Source of the DNA: Actinocatenispora sp036503555 | GTDB taxonomy: Bacteria > Actinomycetota > Actinomycetes > Mycobacteriales > Micromonosporaceae | Reading direction: 5' to 3' | Length of the DNA stretch: 64,000 bases | Assembly: GCA_036503555.1 (NCBI GenBank) | Contig: DASXWQ010000059.1 | Location: 1-64,000, forward strand | In this document: positions 17,758 through 25,848 of the stretch, in pieces | Layout: each line of letters starts with the position of its first letter | Position numbering within the stretch: the first letter of the stretch is position 1 | The notes under the pieces: generated by a model | Told to the model about the DNA's origin: nothing | The model's input: the letters and a program-made list of their open reading frames with translations, nothing else | The model's database searches: none | Position numbers and translations under genes: made by a program

Positions 17758-18990
17758 GTGCAGACCTGGCTCGACGTACCGGACGGCTCGCCGTTCCCGC
17801 TCACCAACCTGCCGTACGGCGTGGTCAGCCGGGGCGGCGGCCGGCCGCACGTGGCGGTGGCGATCGGAGACCACGCGCTGTCGCTGGCCGCGGCGGCGAA
17901 CACGGGGCTGCTCGACGACGCGCTGCGCGACGAGGACCTGGGCGTGGTGCACCGCGACGTGTTCGACGCGCCGAGCCTGAACCGGTTCCTGGCCCTCGGC
18001 CGTCCACTGTGGACCGCGGTACGCCGGCGCGTGACGGAACTGCTGACCGGCCCGGAGTACGGGTCGGCGCTGCGGTCGGCGCTCGTCCCGCTCGCCGACC
18101 TGCGCTGCCACCTGCCCGTCGAGGTGGCGGACTACGTGGACTTCTACTCGTTCGAGGCGCACGCCCGGTCGCTCGGCGGGTACCTGCGGCCGGGGCAGCC
18201 GCCGCTGATGCCGAACTGGAAGCGCCTGCCGATCGGGTACCACGGGCGCGCCGGCACGGTCGTCCCGTCGGGCACGGACGTCGTACGCCCGTCCGGCCAG
18301 CGACTGACGGACGGTGAACCCGTGTTCGGGCCGAGCCGGCGGCTGGACATCGAGGCCGAGGTCGGCTTCGTCGTGGGTACGCCCAGCCGGGCCGGTACCC
18401 GGGTGTCCACAGTGGACTTCGCGGAGCACGTCTTCGGTGCGGTGCTGGTGAACGACTGGTCCGCCCGCGACATCCAGGGCTTCGAGAACGCGCCGCTCGG
18501 GCCGTTCCTGGGCAAGTCGTTCGCGACGAGCGTGTCCCCCTGGGTGGTACCGCTGGACGCGCTCGCCGCCGCCCGCGTGGCACCGCCCGCGCAGGACCCG
18601 GTGCCCGCCGACTACCTGCGCCCGGCCGGCGACGGGTACGCGCTGTCGCTTGCGGTGCAATGGAACCGGACCACCGTGTCGCACCCGCCGTTCGCCGCGA
18701 TGTACTGGACGCCGGCGCAGCAGCTCGCGCACCTGACCGCGAACGGCGCGAGCCTGCGCACCGGCGACCTTTACGCGTCCGGCACCGTCTCGGGTGACGG
18801 CGCCGAGGCGCGCGGCTCGTTCATCGAGCTGAGCGACAACGGCACCGCGCCGGTCACGCTGGCCGGCGGCGAGACGCGGACGTTCCTGGCCGACGGCGAC
18901 ACCGTCGCGATCACCGCCACCGCACCGGGCGCCGACGGTACGACGATCGGGTTCGGTGAGGTGACCGGGCGAATCCTGCCCGCGATCTGA
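17758..18990 (+). CDS. fahA: Fumarylacetoacetase
   Basis: Hydrolyses fumarylacetoacetate to fumarate and acetoacetate, the last step of tyrosine breakdown. The 410-residue protein has the N-terminal SH3-like domain and the catalytic C-terminal FAH domain. The metal/catalytic signatures DYVDFYSFEAHA (Asp and catalytic His), LPIGYHGRAG, DIEAEVGFVVG (Glu ligands) and NDWSARDIQGFE (Asp ligand) are all present. It starts with GTG one base after the upstream unknown gene, so it is translationally coupled. Confidence is high. Confidence 0.95.
   Translation: MQTWLDVPDGSPFPLTNLPYGVVSRGGGRPHVAVAIGDHALSLAAAANTGLLDDALRDEDLGVVHRDVFDAPSLNRFLALGRPLWTAVRRRVTELLTGPEYGSALRSALVPLADLRCHLPVEVADYVDFYSFEAHARSLGGYLRPGQPPLMPNWKRLPIGYHGRAGTVVPSGTDVVRPSGQRLTDGEPVFGPSRRLDIEAEVGFVVGTPSRAGTRVSTVDFAEHVFGAVLVNDWSARDIQGFENAPLGPFLGKSFATSVSPWVVPLDALAAARVAPPAQDPVPADYLRPAGDGYALSLAVQWNRTTVSHPPFAAMYWTPAQQLAHLTANGASLRTGDLYASGTVSGDGAEARGSFIELSDNGTAPVTLAGGETRTFLADGDTVAITATAPGADGTTIGFGEVTGRILPAI
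18003..18013. repeat. TCCACWGTGGA motif, copy in fahA
   Basis: TCCACTGTGGA, flanked by G and C to make a 13-bp palindrome with one central unpaired base. Further exact copies lie at 18406-18416 (also in fahA), 19802-19812, 30364-30374 and 55304-55314. Function unknown. Confidence 0.6.
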
Positions 18991-19016
18991 TCATCACTCT
19001 CCGGTTACATAGCTTT

Positions 19017-19059
19017 TACCCATAGATGGGTATGAATCCGTCCGGCTTATTCGTACGAT
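19017..19059 (+). promoter_or_regulatory. Dyad and leaderless promoter of the RNase gene
   Basis: TACCCAT and ATGGGTA (19017-19023 and 19026-19032) form a perfect 7-bp-arm dyad around AG. A -10-like TACGAT follows at 19054-19059, six bases before the ATG. The dyad sits where the -35 region should be, which suggests a repressor or activator site. Confidence 0.5.
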
Positions 19060-19065
19060 CCGGAC

Positions 19066-19794
19066 ATGACTACTCATGCCCGGACGCTCCGCCGAGTGCT
19101 GGTGACGGCCGTCGCCGCGCTGGCGGGGGTCTTCGCCGTCGGCGCCGGCGTCGCGCAGGCGCAACCCGCCCCGGCACCCGCCGTCCACGCGGTCGCCGCC
19201 CCGGCCGCCATCTCCGACTGCTCGCTGTCCAGCCTGCCGACCCAGGCCAGCGACACGGTGGACCTGATCCACTCCAACGGCCCGTTCCCGTACCCGGACA
19301 ACGACGGGGTCGTGTTCGACAACCGCGAGGGCGTGCTGCCCGCGGAGTCGGCCGGCTACTACCACGAGTACACCGTGATCACGCCCGGGTCGTCGAACCG
19401 CGGCACCCGGCGCATCGTCACCGGCGGGACGCCGGTGACCGACCCGCCGCACTACTACTACACCGGCGACCACTACGAGACGTTCTGCGAGATCACCGAC
19501 GCGTCGGGCGGTGGCGGTGGCGGCGGCGACGTACCGCAGTGCACGGACGCGCCGTCCCAGGTGCAGGACACGATCGCGCTGGTCGACGCCGGTGGCCCGT
19601 TCCCGTACGACCAGGACGGCACCGTCTACCAGAACCGTGAGGGCGTGCTGCCGGCCCAGTCCGCCGGCTACTACCACCTGTACGTCGTGCCCACCCCGGG
19701 CGACGACTCGGCCGGCACCCGCCGGCTCGTCCACGGCTCGGGCGACGAGTACTACTACACGCCGGACGACTACGGCTCGTTCTGCAAGGTCTGA
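19066..19794 (+). CDS. Secreted tandem RNase Sa/N1-type protein, second domain catalytically dead
   Basis: A 242-residue protein with a signal peptide (about 1-32, cut near AQA), then two guanyl-specific ribonuclease domains (51-144 and 158-242) joined by a Gly-rich linker. Domain 1 keeps the RNase Sa active site: Glu101 (YHEYTV), Arg112 and Arg116 (RGTRRI) and His136 (TGDHYETF). Domain 2 keeps the fold signatures (GPFPYDQDG, NREGVLP, GYYH) but has Leu205 for the catalytic Glu, Ala216 for the first Arg and Asp235 for the His. It should therefore be inactive as a ribonuclease. A Cys-Cys pair typical of the family is present in each domain. No barstar-type inhibitor gene lies nearby. The likely role is an extracellular RNase. 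Confidence 0.9.
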   Translation: MTTHARTLRRVLVTAVAALAGVFAVGAGVAQAQPAPAPAVHAVAAPAAISDCSLSSLPTQASDTVDLIHSNGPFPYPDNDGVVFDNREGVLPAESAGYYHEYTVITPGSSNRGTRRIVTGGTPVTDPPHYYYTGDHYETFCEITDASGGGGGGGDVPQCTDAPSQVQDTIALVDAGGPFPYDQDGTVYQNREGVLPAQSAGYYHLYVVPTPGDDSAGTRRLVHGSGDEYYYTPDDYGSFCKV

Positions 19795-19801
19795 TCTCCG
19801 G

Positions 19802-19812
19802 TCCACAGTGGA
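19802..19812. repeat. TCCACWGTGGA motif, intergenic copy
   Basis: TCCACAGTGGA directly after the RNase stop codon, within the palindrome GTCCACAGTGGAC (19801-19813). Confidence 0.6.
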
Positions 19813-19818
19813 CGGAAA

Positions 19819-19851
19819 GCGGGCGGCGCACCGGGTCGGTGCGCCGCCCGC
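19819..19851. terminator. Bidirectional terminator
   Basis: A perfect 14-bp stem (19819-19832 with 19838-19851) and a GGGTC loop, between the convergent RNase gene and the minus-strand gene at 19869. Confidence 0.88.
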
Positions 19852-19868
19852 GTTCGTCGGTACGGGTG

Positions 19869-21212
19869 CTACAGGCCGGTGCCGTAGACGGTACGGCCGA
19901 CGTGGCTGGCGTAGCAGTTCGGCATGGTCGACCGATACTCGGAGATCGAGACCAGCTTCTTCTTGCCGCGCCACACGTACAGGTCCTCGTTGCCGGTGGC
20001 GACCTTCTTCGGCGCACCGGACAGCACCAGCGGGCTCCTCACCCCGGCCGGCGTGATCGCCTTGTACAGCAGGCCGTTCGAGTTGGCCTTGCAGCCGTGG
20101 CTGGTGTTGAAGTACCAGACCCGGTCGTAGACCGCGGCGCCCTGCACGCCCTTCACCGGCAGCCGGTGCGTCTCCGTCGGTACCACGCTGTCGGACGTGC
20201 GCGTCACGGTCATCTTCAGCTTGCCGGTACTGGCATCCAGCGGGTAACGCACGACCCGGCCGTTGGTGTCCCGGCAGAACTCACCGTTGACGATCGTGTC
20301 CGGCTTGGTGCTCCGGTCGATCGACAGGTACGACGAGCGGCCGTAGCCGGTGCCGCAGTTGGCGTTGCTGCTGCTGGCCGTCGGGTGCGTGTACGCGGCC
20401 ACCTGCGTCATCACGTACCGGTAGCCGTACCCGTAGAAGATGTTGTCGTGGCGGCCGATCTTGTTCTTGTTGCGGACGCTGCTCCGGACGTCGGCGTCCT
20501 GCTGCTTGTCGTTCGTCTTCGCCTTGCCGTCCGGGTTGAGGTCGAAGATCCGCCGCATGTCGAAGACCCGGATCCCGCGGTACGTGTCGGCGACGTACAG
20601 GTAGTTGCCGTACCAGGTGATCCCGCCCGCGTGCACGTTGACCGGGCTGTACGACAGGTGGTGCGCCGAGTTGACCTTCGGGTAGGCCAACAGCACGTTG
20701 GCGTACCTGCCCGTCTGCGAGTCCAGGAAGCTGATCCGGGAGCCCTTCTTGTGGCACCAGTCCGGGCTTCCCTTGTGGCACGCGGCGTTCTTCGAGTCGT
20801 ACCAGCTGACGAGCAGCGGCTTGGTGCCGTTCCAGGACTCGTTCGCCTTGGCGTCGGAGACGCCGGTGACGCCCTGCGGAACCCACTCCGGGGACTTCGA
20901 GTCGGCACCGTCGAAGCAGTACCGCCAGTTCGTCACGGACTCGCCGGCGAAGGCGTTCGTGTGGCAGGCGGTGCCCTTCCTCGCCTTCCGGTTCGCCTTC
21001 TTGAGGATCGTCGAGACGCTGTCGCGGTACAGCTTCTTGTTCAGGCTGCTGGACAGCGATGCCGCCTTGGTGGCGGCGGGGTGAAGGGTGAAGTCGTCGG
21101 TGGTTGCGGCCTGGGCGGCGCCTGATCCGGCGAGCGCTGGCACCAGCGCGGCGGTCGCGGCCACGGCAAGACCGGCCACGGTCCGTACGAGTCGGTGTCG
21201 GGGGGCGTGCAT
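19869..21212 (-). CDS. Secreted Cys-rich protein, probable beta-propeller
   Basis: A 447-residue exported protein. The signal peptide is residues 1-35 (MHAPRHRLVRTVAGLAV...AQAATT). The mature part has about ten cysteines (ACHTNAF, RYCFDG, AACHKG, DWCHKKG, ANCGTG, EFCRDT, HGCKAN, PNCYAS), implying extensive disulfides. Repeated short beta segments with Gly-Tyr-Leu turns (GITWYGNYLYVADTYRGIRVFDM, GVQGAAVYDRVWYFNTSHG, GNEDLYVWRGKKKLVSISEY) resemble a propeller. I see no catalytic motif. The ATG at 21210-21212 has a GAAAGG ribosome-binding site. It is a stand-alone transcription unit that converges on the RNase gene. Its substrate or ligand is unknown. Confidence 0.75.
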   Translation of the reverse strand: MHAPRHRLVRTVAGLAVAATAALVPALAGSGAAQAATTDDFTLHPAATKAASLSSSLNKKLYRDSVSTILKKANRKARKGTACHTNAFAGESVTNWRYCFDGADSKSPEWVPQGVTGVSDAKANESWNGTKPLLVSWYDSKNAACHKGSPDWCHKKGSRISFLDSQTGRYANVLLAYPKVNSAHHLSYSPVNVHAGGITWYGNYLYVADTYRGIRVFDMRRIFDLNPDGKAKTNDKQQDADVRSSVRNKNKIGRHDNIFYGYGYRYVMTQVAAYTHPTASSSNANCGTGYGRSSYLSIDRSTKPDTIVNGEFCRDTNGRVVRYPLDASTGKLKMTVTRTSDSVVPTETHRLPVKGVQGAAVYDRVWYFNTSHGCKANSNGLLYKAITPAGVRSPLVLSGAPKKVATGNEDLYVWRGKKKLVSISEYRSTMPNCYASHVGRTVYGTGL

Positions 21213-21658
21213 GGGGACCTTTCGTTGCGGTGTACGGGAAGCAGACGTCGCGTAGAACGGACGGGCCTGGACCATAAAGAACCGATGAATCCCGACACAA
21301 GTTCGGTCCGTGTCGGCAGACGACGCCCCGGCCACGCGTCGTGGTCGCCGGGGCCGCCCTCGGTCATGTGAAACGGGTAACGGGTCGCAGACGCATCGCA
21401 GGTCAGCCGGGTGTTGCCGACACGGTCGTGAGAAATGCCTCGTTCGTGTTTGACCTGTCGACCGTGACGCCGGCGCGCACGGGGAATGATCGGATGTCTG
21501 CGGGGCAAACCGCGCAGAGGCGGTCGAACACGGCCGGGCGGGGATGGGAGTGGCCAGAACGACCGGGCGACGACTCCGGTGCGCCCGGCGCCCGGCCGAC
21601 TGTCCACAAAGGACGAGGCGAGGACGGGCCGCCGCCGCTCGGCGTACGCGGGGCGGGT
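21213..21658. other. Intergenic divergent region
   Basis: About 520 bp separate the secreted protein gene from the GntR gene; this is the left part. It is locally less GC-rich in places (for example CCATAAAGAACCGATGAATC near 21275) and should hold the promoter of the minus-strand gene. Small ORFs here lack ribosome-binding sites and coding character. I support no gene. Confidence 0.5.
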
Positions 21659-21678
21659 CGTCCGGACATGTCCGGACG
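21659..21678. promoter_or_regulatory. 20-bp perfect palindrome
   Basis: CGTCCGGACATGTCCGGACG reads identically on both strands. It lies 56 bp before the GntR start codon and is a strong candidate operator for that regulator or another dimeric factor. Confidence 0.6.
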
Positions 21679-21701
21679 TAAAACCTGGCCGCGAGGTATT
21701 G

Positions 21702-21719
21702 ACTAGCCAATTGGCTGGT
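21702..21719. promoter_or_regulatory. Second dyad next to the GntR start
   Basis: AGCCAATTGGCT (21705-21716) is a perfect 12-bp palindrome, extended by AC and GT at 21702-21703 and 21718-21719 with one mismatch. It covers the promoter/leader immediately before the GTG, consistent with autoregulation by the HutC-type regulator. Confidence 0.6.
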
Positions 21720-21733
21720 GGGAGTGTTTCGCG

Positions 21734-22450
21734 GTGACGGAAGCTCCGTACCTACGGATCAGGAACGACCTCGCCGCGCGGATCCGCAGCGGTGAGCTCA
21801 CGTCGGGCGACAAGGTCCCGACCGAGGCAGAGCTCGGCGACATGTACGGCGTGTCCCGGGCGACCGCACAACGCGCGCTCCGCGAGCTGGCACAGGTCGG
21901 GCTGGTGGTGCGGCATCGCCGGACCGGCAGCTTCGTGGCCGAGGCGATGCACTCCAACCTGCTGCGGTTGGTCGACCCGCGGATCAGCGGCCCGGAGATC
22001 CCGGGCCGGCACGCGGTCGAACGGGCCCGCGTCAGCACGGCCGCGACCTGCGGCGTCGAGCTGCCCGGCATCCCCGCGGACGAACCCGTCGTGGAGCTGC
22101 GCCGGGTGAAGTACGACCTGACCGAGGCGGTGATCGCGATCGAGCAGAGCGCCGTCCCGCTGCGGTACGCGCCGGACCTGCTGGAGCGGGACCTCGCACA
22201 CGCGACGGTCCTGGACTACCTCGGCGGGCGCGGCGTTCGGCTTGCCACGTCACGGATGTACGTGACGGCGGTGAACCTGACCGCGGCCGACGCCGCCGTA
22301 CTGGGCGAGAAGCGCGGCGCCGCGGTGCTGCGGTTGAGCCGGGTGACCCGGCTCGCCGACGGCGCGGTCGCCGAAGCGATGTGGCACGTGATGAAGCCCG
22401 GCCTGCACGCGTTCTACATCGAGCAGGCGGTGGAGATCGAACGGAGGTGA
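21734..22450 (+). CDS. GntR-family regulator, HutC subfamily
   Basis: A 238-residue DNA-binding repressor. The N-terminal winged helix (LRIRNDLAARIRSGELTSGDKVPTEAELGDMYGVSRATAQRALREL, about 6-52) is followed by a UTRA effector-binding domain (about 75-232). It starts with GTG behind GGGAG. It heads an operon with two FAD oxidases and an amino-acid ABC importer (gaps of 3, 76 and 38 bp, then overlaps), so its ligand is probably the imported amine or amino acid. Two palindromes in front of it are likely operators. Confidence 0.92.
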   Translation: MTEAPYLRIRNDLAARIRSGELTSGDKVPTEAELGDMYGVSRATAQRALRELAQVGLVVRHRRTGSFVAEAMHSNLLRLVDPRISGPEIPGRHAVERARVSTAATCGVELPGIPADEPVVELRRVKYDLTEAVIAIEQSAVPLRYAPDLLERDLAHATVLDYLGGRGVRLATSRMYVTAVNLTAADAAVLGEKRGAAVLRLSRVTRLADGAVAEAMWHVMKPGLHAFYIEQAVEIERR

Positions 22451-22453
22451 CGC

Positions 22454-23593
22454 ATGCCCGGCACCACGGTGGCGGTCATCGGTACCGGTGTGATCGGTGC
22501 GATGGCCGCCTGGCAGTTGGCCGTACGGGGAGCGCGCGTGATCGCGCTGGACACGTACGCCGCGGGTCACGACCGCGGCGCGTCCGCCGGGGAGACGCGG
22601 ATCTTCCGCACGGTGTACAAGGAGGGCGGGGCGTACGTGCCGCTGCTGCGGCGCGCCCGGGAGCTGTGGCGGGAGCTCGAAACCGGCTCCGGACGGGCGA
22701 TCCTGACCGACACCGGATGCCTCACGATCGGCCGTCCGGACGAGCCGGACGTACGCGCTGTGCTGGGCTGCGCCGCGGAGCATGAGCTGCCGCACGAAAC
22801 CCTTGTGGCACAGGACATCCGGCGGCGCTTCCCGCAGCACCGGGTGGACGACGACGAGATCGCGGTGCTCGACCCGCAGGCCGGCGTGCTGCGTCCGGAG
22901 GTCGGCGTGCAGGCAGCGCTGGCCGCCGCGGCCGAGGCCGGCGCGGAGATCCTGCCGTACCACCGGGTGCGCGACCTGACCCGGCGCGGCGCCGGCTGGC
23001 GGGTGTCGACCGACGGGCGGGATCTCGACGTCGACTGGATCGTGCTCGCGCCCGGGCCGTGGGCGCGGGAGACGCCGCTGCTGTCCGAGCTGCCGGTACG
23101 GGTGGAGCTGCTGACCGCCTGTTGGTTCGCCGCGCGTGCGCCGGGATCGCTTGCGCCGCAGTCGTTTCCCGTCGGGATCCGGCGGCACGCCGAGGCGGGT
23201 TTCTCGTTCTTCCCCTGCGTCGACGGGGTGTCGGTGAAGGTGATCCCGCATCACCTGCCACGCCCGGTGATCGACACGCCGGACGCGCTGCCGCGTACCC
23301 GGGACGCCGATTTCGTCCGCGCCGCGTCGGCTGCGGTCGAGCGGCTGCTGCCGGGGCTGGTGCCGCACCCGATCCGGATCGGCACCTACGCGGACGGGTA
23401 CACGCCGGACCACGACGCGCTCGTCGGGCCGGTTCCCGGGCAGGACAACGCGATCGTGCTGACCGGGTTCTCCGGGCACGGATACAAGCTGGCGCCGGTG
23501 TTCGGTCGGATCGCCGCGGATCTGGTGCTGGACAAGGAAACCACCTTCGACGTGGACTATCTGGACCCGGCGCGGCACGAGGCGGCGGCATGA
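22454..23593 (+). CDS. FAD-dependent amine oxidase, N-methyltryptophan/sarcosine oxidase-like
   Basis: A 379-residue DAO-superfamily flavoprotein. It begins with the Rossmann dinucleotide motif VAVIGTGVIGAMAAWQLAVRG and the SAGETRIFR segment characteristic of monomeric sarcosine oxidase and SolA. It ends with TGFSGHGYKLAPVFGRIAADL. Those enzymes bind FAD covalently through a Cys before the TPD motif; here that region is TYADGYTPDHDALVG with no Cys, so FAD is presumably non-covalent. It lies 3 bp after the regulator. Its substrate is probably a secondary or N-methylated amino acid, a family-level inference. Confidence 0.87.
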   Translation: MPGTTVAVIGTGVIGAMAAWQLAVRGARVIALDTYAAGHDRGASAGETRIFRTVYKEGGAYVPLLRRARELWRELETGSGRAILTDTGCLTIGRPDEPDVRAVLGCAAEHELPHETLVAQDIRRRFPQHRVDDDEIAVLDPQAGVLRPEVGVQAALAAAAEAGAEILPYHRVRDLTRRGAGWRVSTDGRDLDVDWIVLAPGPWARETPLLSELPVRVELLTACWFAARAPGSLAPQSFPVGIRRHAEAGFSFFPCVDGVSVKVIPHHLPRPVIDTPDALPRTRDADFVRAASAAVERLLPGLVPHPIRIGTYADGYTPDHDALVGPVPGQDNAIVLTGFSGHGYKLAPVFGRIAADLVLDKETTFDVDYLDPARHEAAA

Positions 23594-23699
23594 GTGAGCG
23601 TGAGCGAGCGAATCATCGGCTCAGTGTGTCTGTGCCTCGTGACGGTGCCGAGCGGAGCGAGGCGGCGGCATGAGTAGGCGTGAGCGGGCGAATCATCGG
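23578..23699 (+). repeat. 42-bp direct duplication, 80-bp period
   Basis: 23578-23619 and 23658-23699 are identical except for three bases. Each contains GGCGGCGGCATGAGT followed by a GTGAGCG-rich stretch and GAATCATCGG. The first copy carries the stop codon of the upstream oxidase (GCATGA); the second carries the start codon of the next one (GCATGAG). The duplicated unit is thus the oxidase 3' end plus spacer. Confidence 0.9.
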
Positions 23700-24872
23700 T
23701 CGGGCGGGCCGCGGGTTGCGGTGGTCGGGGCCGGGGTGGTCGGGGTGGCGGTCGCGCGCTGCCTCGCCGCCGGTGGGGCCGACGTGACGGTGTTCGACCG
23801 GGACGGGATCGGCGCCGGCACCAGCAGCCGGACGTTCGCCTGGGTGAACTCGCATCACAAGGAACCGTTGGCGTACCACGAGCTGAACGTGGCGGGGATG
23901 GCCGCGCACCACGACCTGCACGCCGCGGGCGGCGGCGCGGCGCAGTGGTTCTTCCCCACCGGCAACTACGAGTGGGCGGAGGACGACGCGGGGCGCGCCC
24001 GGCTCGCGGCATCCAGCGCGCGGCTGGCCGACCGCGGGTACGGCGTGGTCGCGTCGACACCCGCCGAGGCGCGGCGGCTCGTGCCGGACCTGCTCGTACC
24101 GACGGGCGTCGACGAGGTCGTCCGGTACCCGGACGAGGGGCACGTGCTGCCGTACGCGCTGCTCGCCCGGCTGTGGGGCGAGGCCCGCGACAACGGGGCG
24201 GTGCTGCGCTGCCCGGCCGAGGTGGTCGGCGTCGACCCCGACACCGCCCGGGTACGCCTCGCCGGCGGTGAGACGTGGACCGGCGACCGGGTCGTACTGG
24301 CCGGCGGGCGGTGGACCGGGGAGCTGACCGGCCTGGCCGGACACCCGCTGGCCACGGTGGACCCGAACCGCGCGGACCCGGCGGTGTGCGGCTTTCTCGG
24401 CTACACGAGGCCGGTGCCGGCGCGGCTCGCCGCGGTGCTCACCACGCCGCGCGTCAACGTACGCCCGGACGGCGGTGGCCGGCTCGTCCTCCAGACGCTC
24501 GACCTCGACGACCGCGCCGACCCGCTGTACACAGTGGACAGTGCCGGCGTGGTGGGCCGTGAGATGGTGAGCCGGCTCCGCCGGGTACTGGCCGGCACCG
24601 ACGGTGTCGAGCTGGACCGGATCGCCGTGGGACAGCGGGCACTGCCGGCCGACGGGCTCACCGCCGCCGGCTTCCTGACCGACCGGGTGTACGCGGTCTG
24701 CACGCACAGCGGCATCACCCTGTCGGTACTCCTCGGCGAGCTGATCGCCACGGAAGTGTTGGCGGACAGGCGTTCGGCGCTGCTGGCCGGCTTCGAGCCG
24801 GACCGGCTGCTCGGTACGCCGACCGGATCGTTCCCCGCGCTGTCCCCGGCCCGAAACTCCGGCGAGCAGTGA
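23670..24872 (+). CDS. FAD-dependent oxidoreductase, DadA-like
   Basis: A 400-residue DAO-superfamily protein. The dinucleotide motif VAVVGAGVVGVAVARCLAAGG is at about 15-35, followed by GTSSRTFAWVNSHHKEP, and the C-terminal flavin segment is TDRVYAVCTHSGITLSVLLGELIA. It is most like D-amino-acid dehydrogenase or glycine/D-amino-acid oxidases. The first ten residues (MSRRERANHR) come from the duplicated spacer and are not conserved-looking; initiation further downstream cannot be excluded. It follows a paralogous oxidase and precedes an importer, so it probably acts on the same imported substrate or the next intermediate. Confidence 0.85.
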   Translation: MSRRERANHRSGGPRVAVVGAGVVGVAVARCLAAGGADVTVFDRDGIGAGTSSRTFAWVNSHHKEPLAYHELNVAGMAAHHDLHAAGGGAAQWFFPTGNYEWAEDDAGRARLAASSARLADRGYGVVASTPAEARRLVPDLLVPTGVDEVVRYPDEGHVLPYALLARLWGEARDNGAVLRCPAEVVGVDPDTARVRLAGGETWTGDRVVLAGGRWTGELTGLAGHPLATVDPNRADPAVCGFLGYTRPVPARLAAVLTTPRVNVRPDGGGRLVLQTLDLDDRADPLYTVDSAGVVGREMVSRLRRVLAGTDGVELDRIAVGQRALPADGLTAAGFLTDRVYAVCTHSGITLSVLLGELIATEVLADRRSALLAGFEPDRLLGTPTGSFPALSPARNSGEQ

Positions 24873-24910
24873 CCGGCCCGCGGCCCCAAAGCACAAGGAA
24901 GCGAGGATCC

Positions 24911-25846
24911 ATGCTCACACGTCGATCAGTGACCCTCCGCGGCGCCGGCGTCGCGCTCGTGGTGCTCTGCGCCGGCGTCGCGTCGGCCTGCGCCGTACCC
25001 GACGACTCGGCCGGCGGTGCGAAGCCGGCCGGCAGCGGAAAGGCGGTGACGATCACCGGAAAGCCCGACGCCGCGCTGATCGCCAAGCTGCCCAAGGGGT
25101 ACGCGAAGGGCTCGGCGATTCAGGTCGGTGCGAACGAGGGCTCCGCGCCGGACGAGTTCCGCGACTCGAAGGGCACGCTGGTCGGCTGGGAGGTCGACCT
25201 GGTCAACGCGACCGCGCAGGTCCTCGACCTGAAGCCGGCGTACCACGCGACGTCGTTCGACTCGCTCATCCCCGGCCTCCAGGCGAAGCGGTACGACGTG
25301 GCGATCGGGCAGATGGGCATCACGCCGGAGCGCGTGAAGGTCATCGACATGCTCCAGACCATCAACGGCGGGCAGACGTTCGTCGCGCGCCGCGACGACA
25401 AGGCGACGTACGCCGACGTCGCCGACCTGTGCGGCAAGACCGTCTCCACGGTGCGCGGGGCCATCGAGGTCGACATGGCCAACGAGCAGAACCCCAAGTG
25501 CCGCAAGGCGGGGAAGGAGCCCATCACGATGAAAACGTTCGACCAGTCGAGCCAGGCGGCGCTCGCGCTCACCAGCGGCCGCGTGGACGTGTACTGGATC
25601 GGCGCGACGGCCGGCAACTACTTCGCGCAGAACTCGCACGGCGCGGCGAAGGTCGCCGGCCGCAACTCGGCGGCCGAGATCCCCTGGGGTACGGCGCTGC
25701 CGAAGGGTTCGGCGCTGACCGACGTGTGGCGGCAGGCGGTGCAGAAGCTGATCGACGACGGCACGTACGCGCGGATCCTCGCCAAGTGGGGACAGTCGGA
25801 CCTGCGCATCCGTACCGCCAAGGTCAACAACACCGAGAGCCCGTGA
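24911..25846 (+). CDS. Amino-acid ABC transporter substrate-binding lipoprotein
   Basis: A 311-residue extracytoplasmic solute-binding protein of the polar amino-acid family (SBP_bac_3 fold). The lipoprotein signal ends at ACAVP (Cys about residue 27). The core shows GWEVDLVNATAQVL, FDSLIPGLQAKRYDVAIGQMGITPERVKVIDM, and ILAKWGQ near the end. The ATG at 24911 follows GCGAGGA. It is the first of three importer genes, next to two amine-oxidase genes. Ligand specificity cannot be read from the sequence. Confidence 0.93.
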   Translation: MLTRRSVTLRGAGVALVVLCAGVASACAVPDDSAGGAKPAGSGKAVTITGKPDAALIAKLPKGYAKGSAIQVGANEGSAPDEFRDSKGTLVGWEVDLVNATAQVLDLKPAYHATSFDSLIPGLQAKRYDVAIGQMGITPERVKVIDMLQTINGGQTFVARRDDKATYADVADLCGKTVSTVRGAIEVDMANEQNPKCRKAGKEPITMKTFDQSSQAALALTSGRVDVYWIGATAGNYFAQNSHGAAKVAGRNSAAEIPWGTALPKGSALTDVWRQAVQKLIDDGTYARILAKWGQSDLRIRTAKVNNTESP

Positions 25847-25848
25847 CC

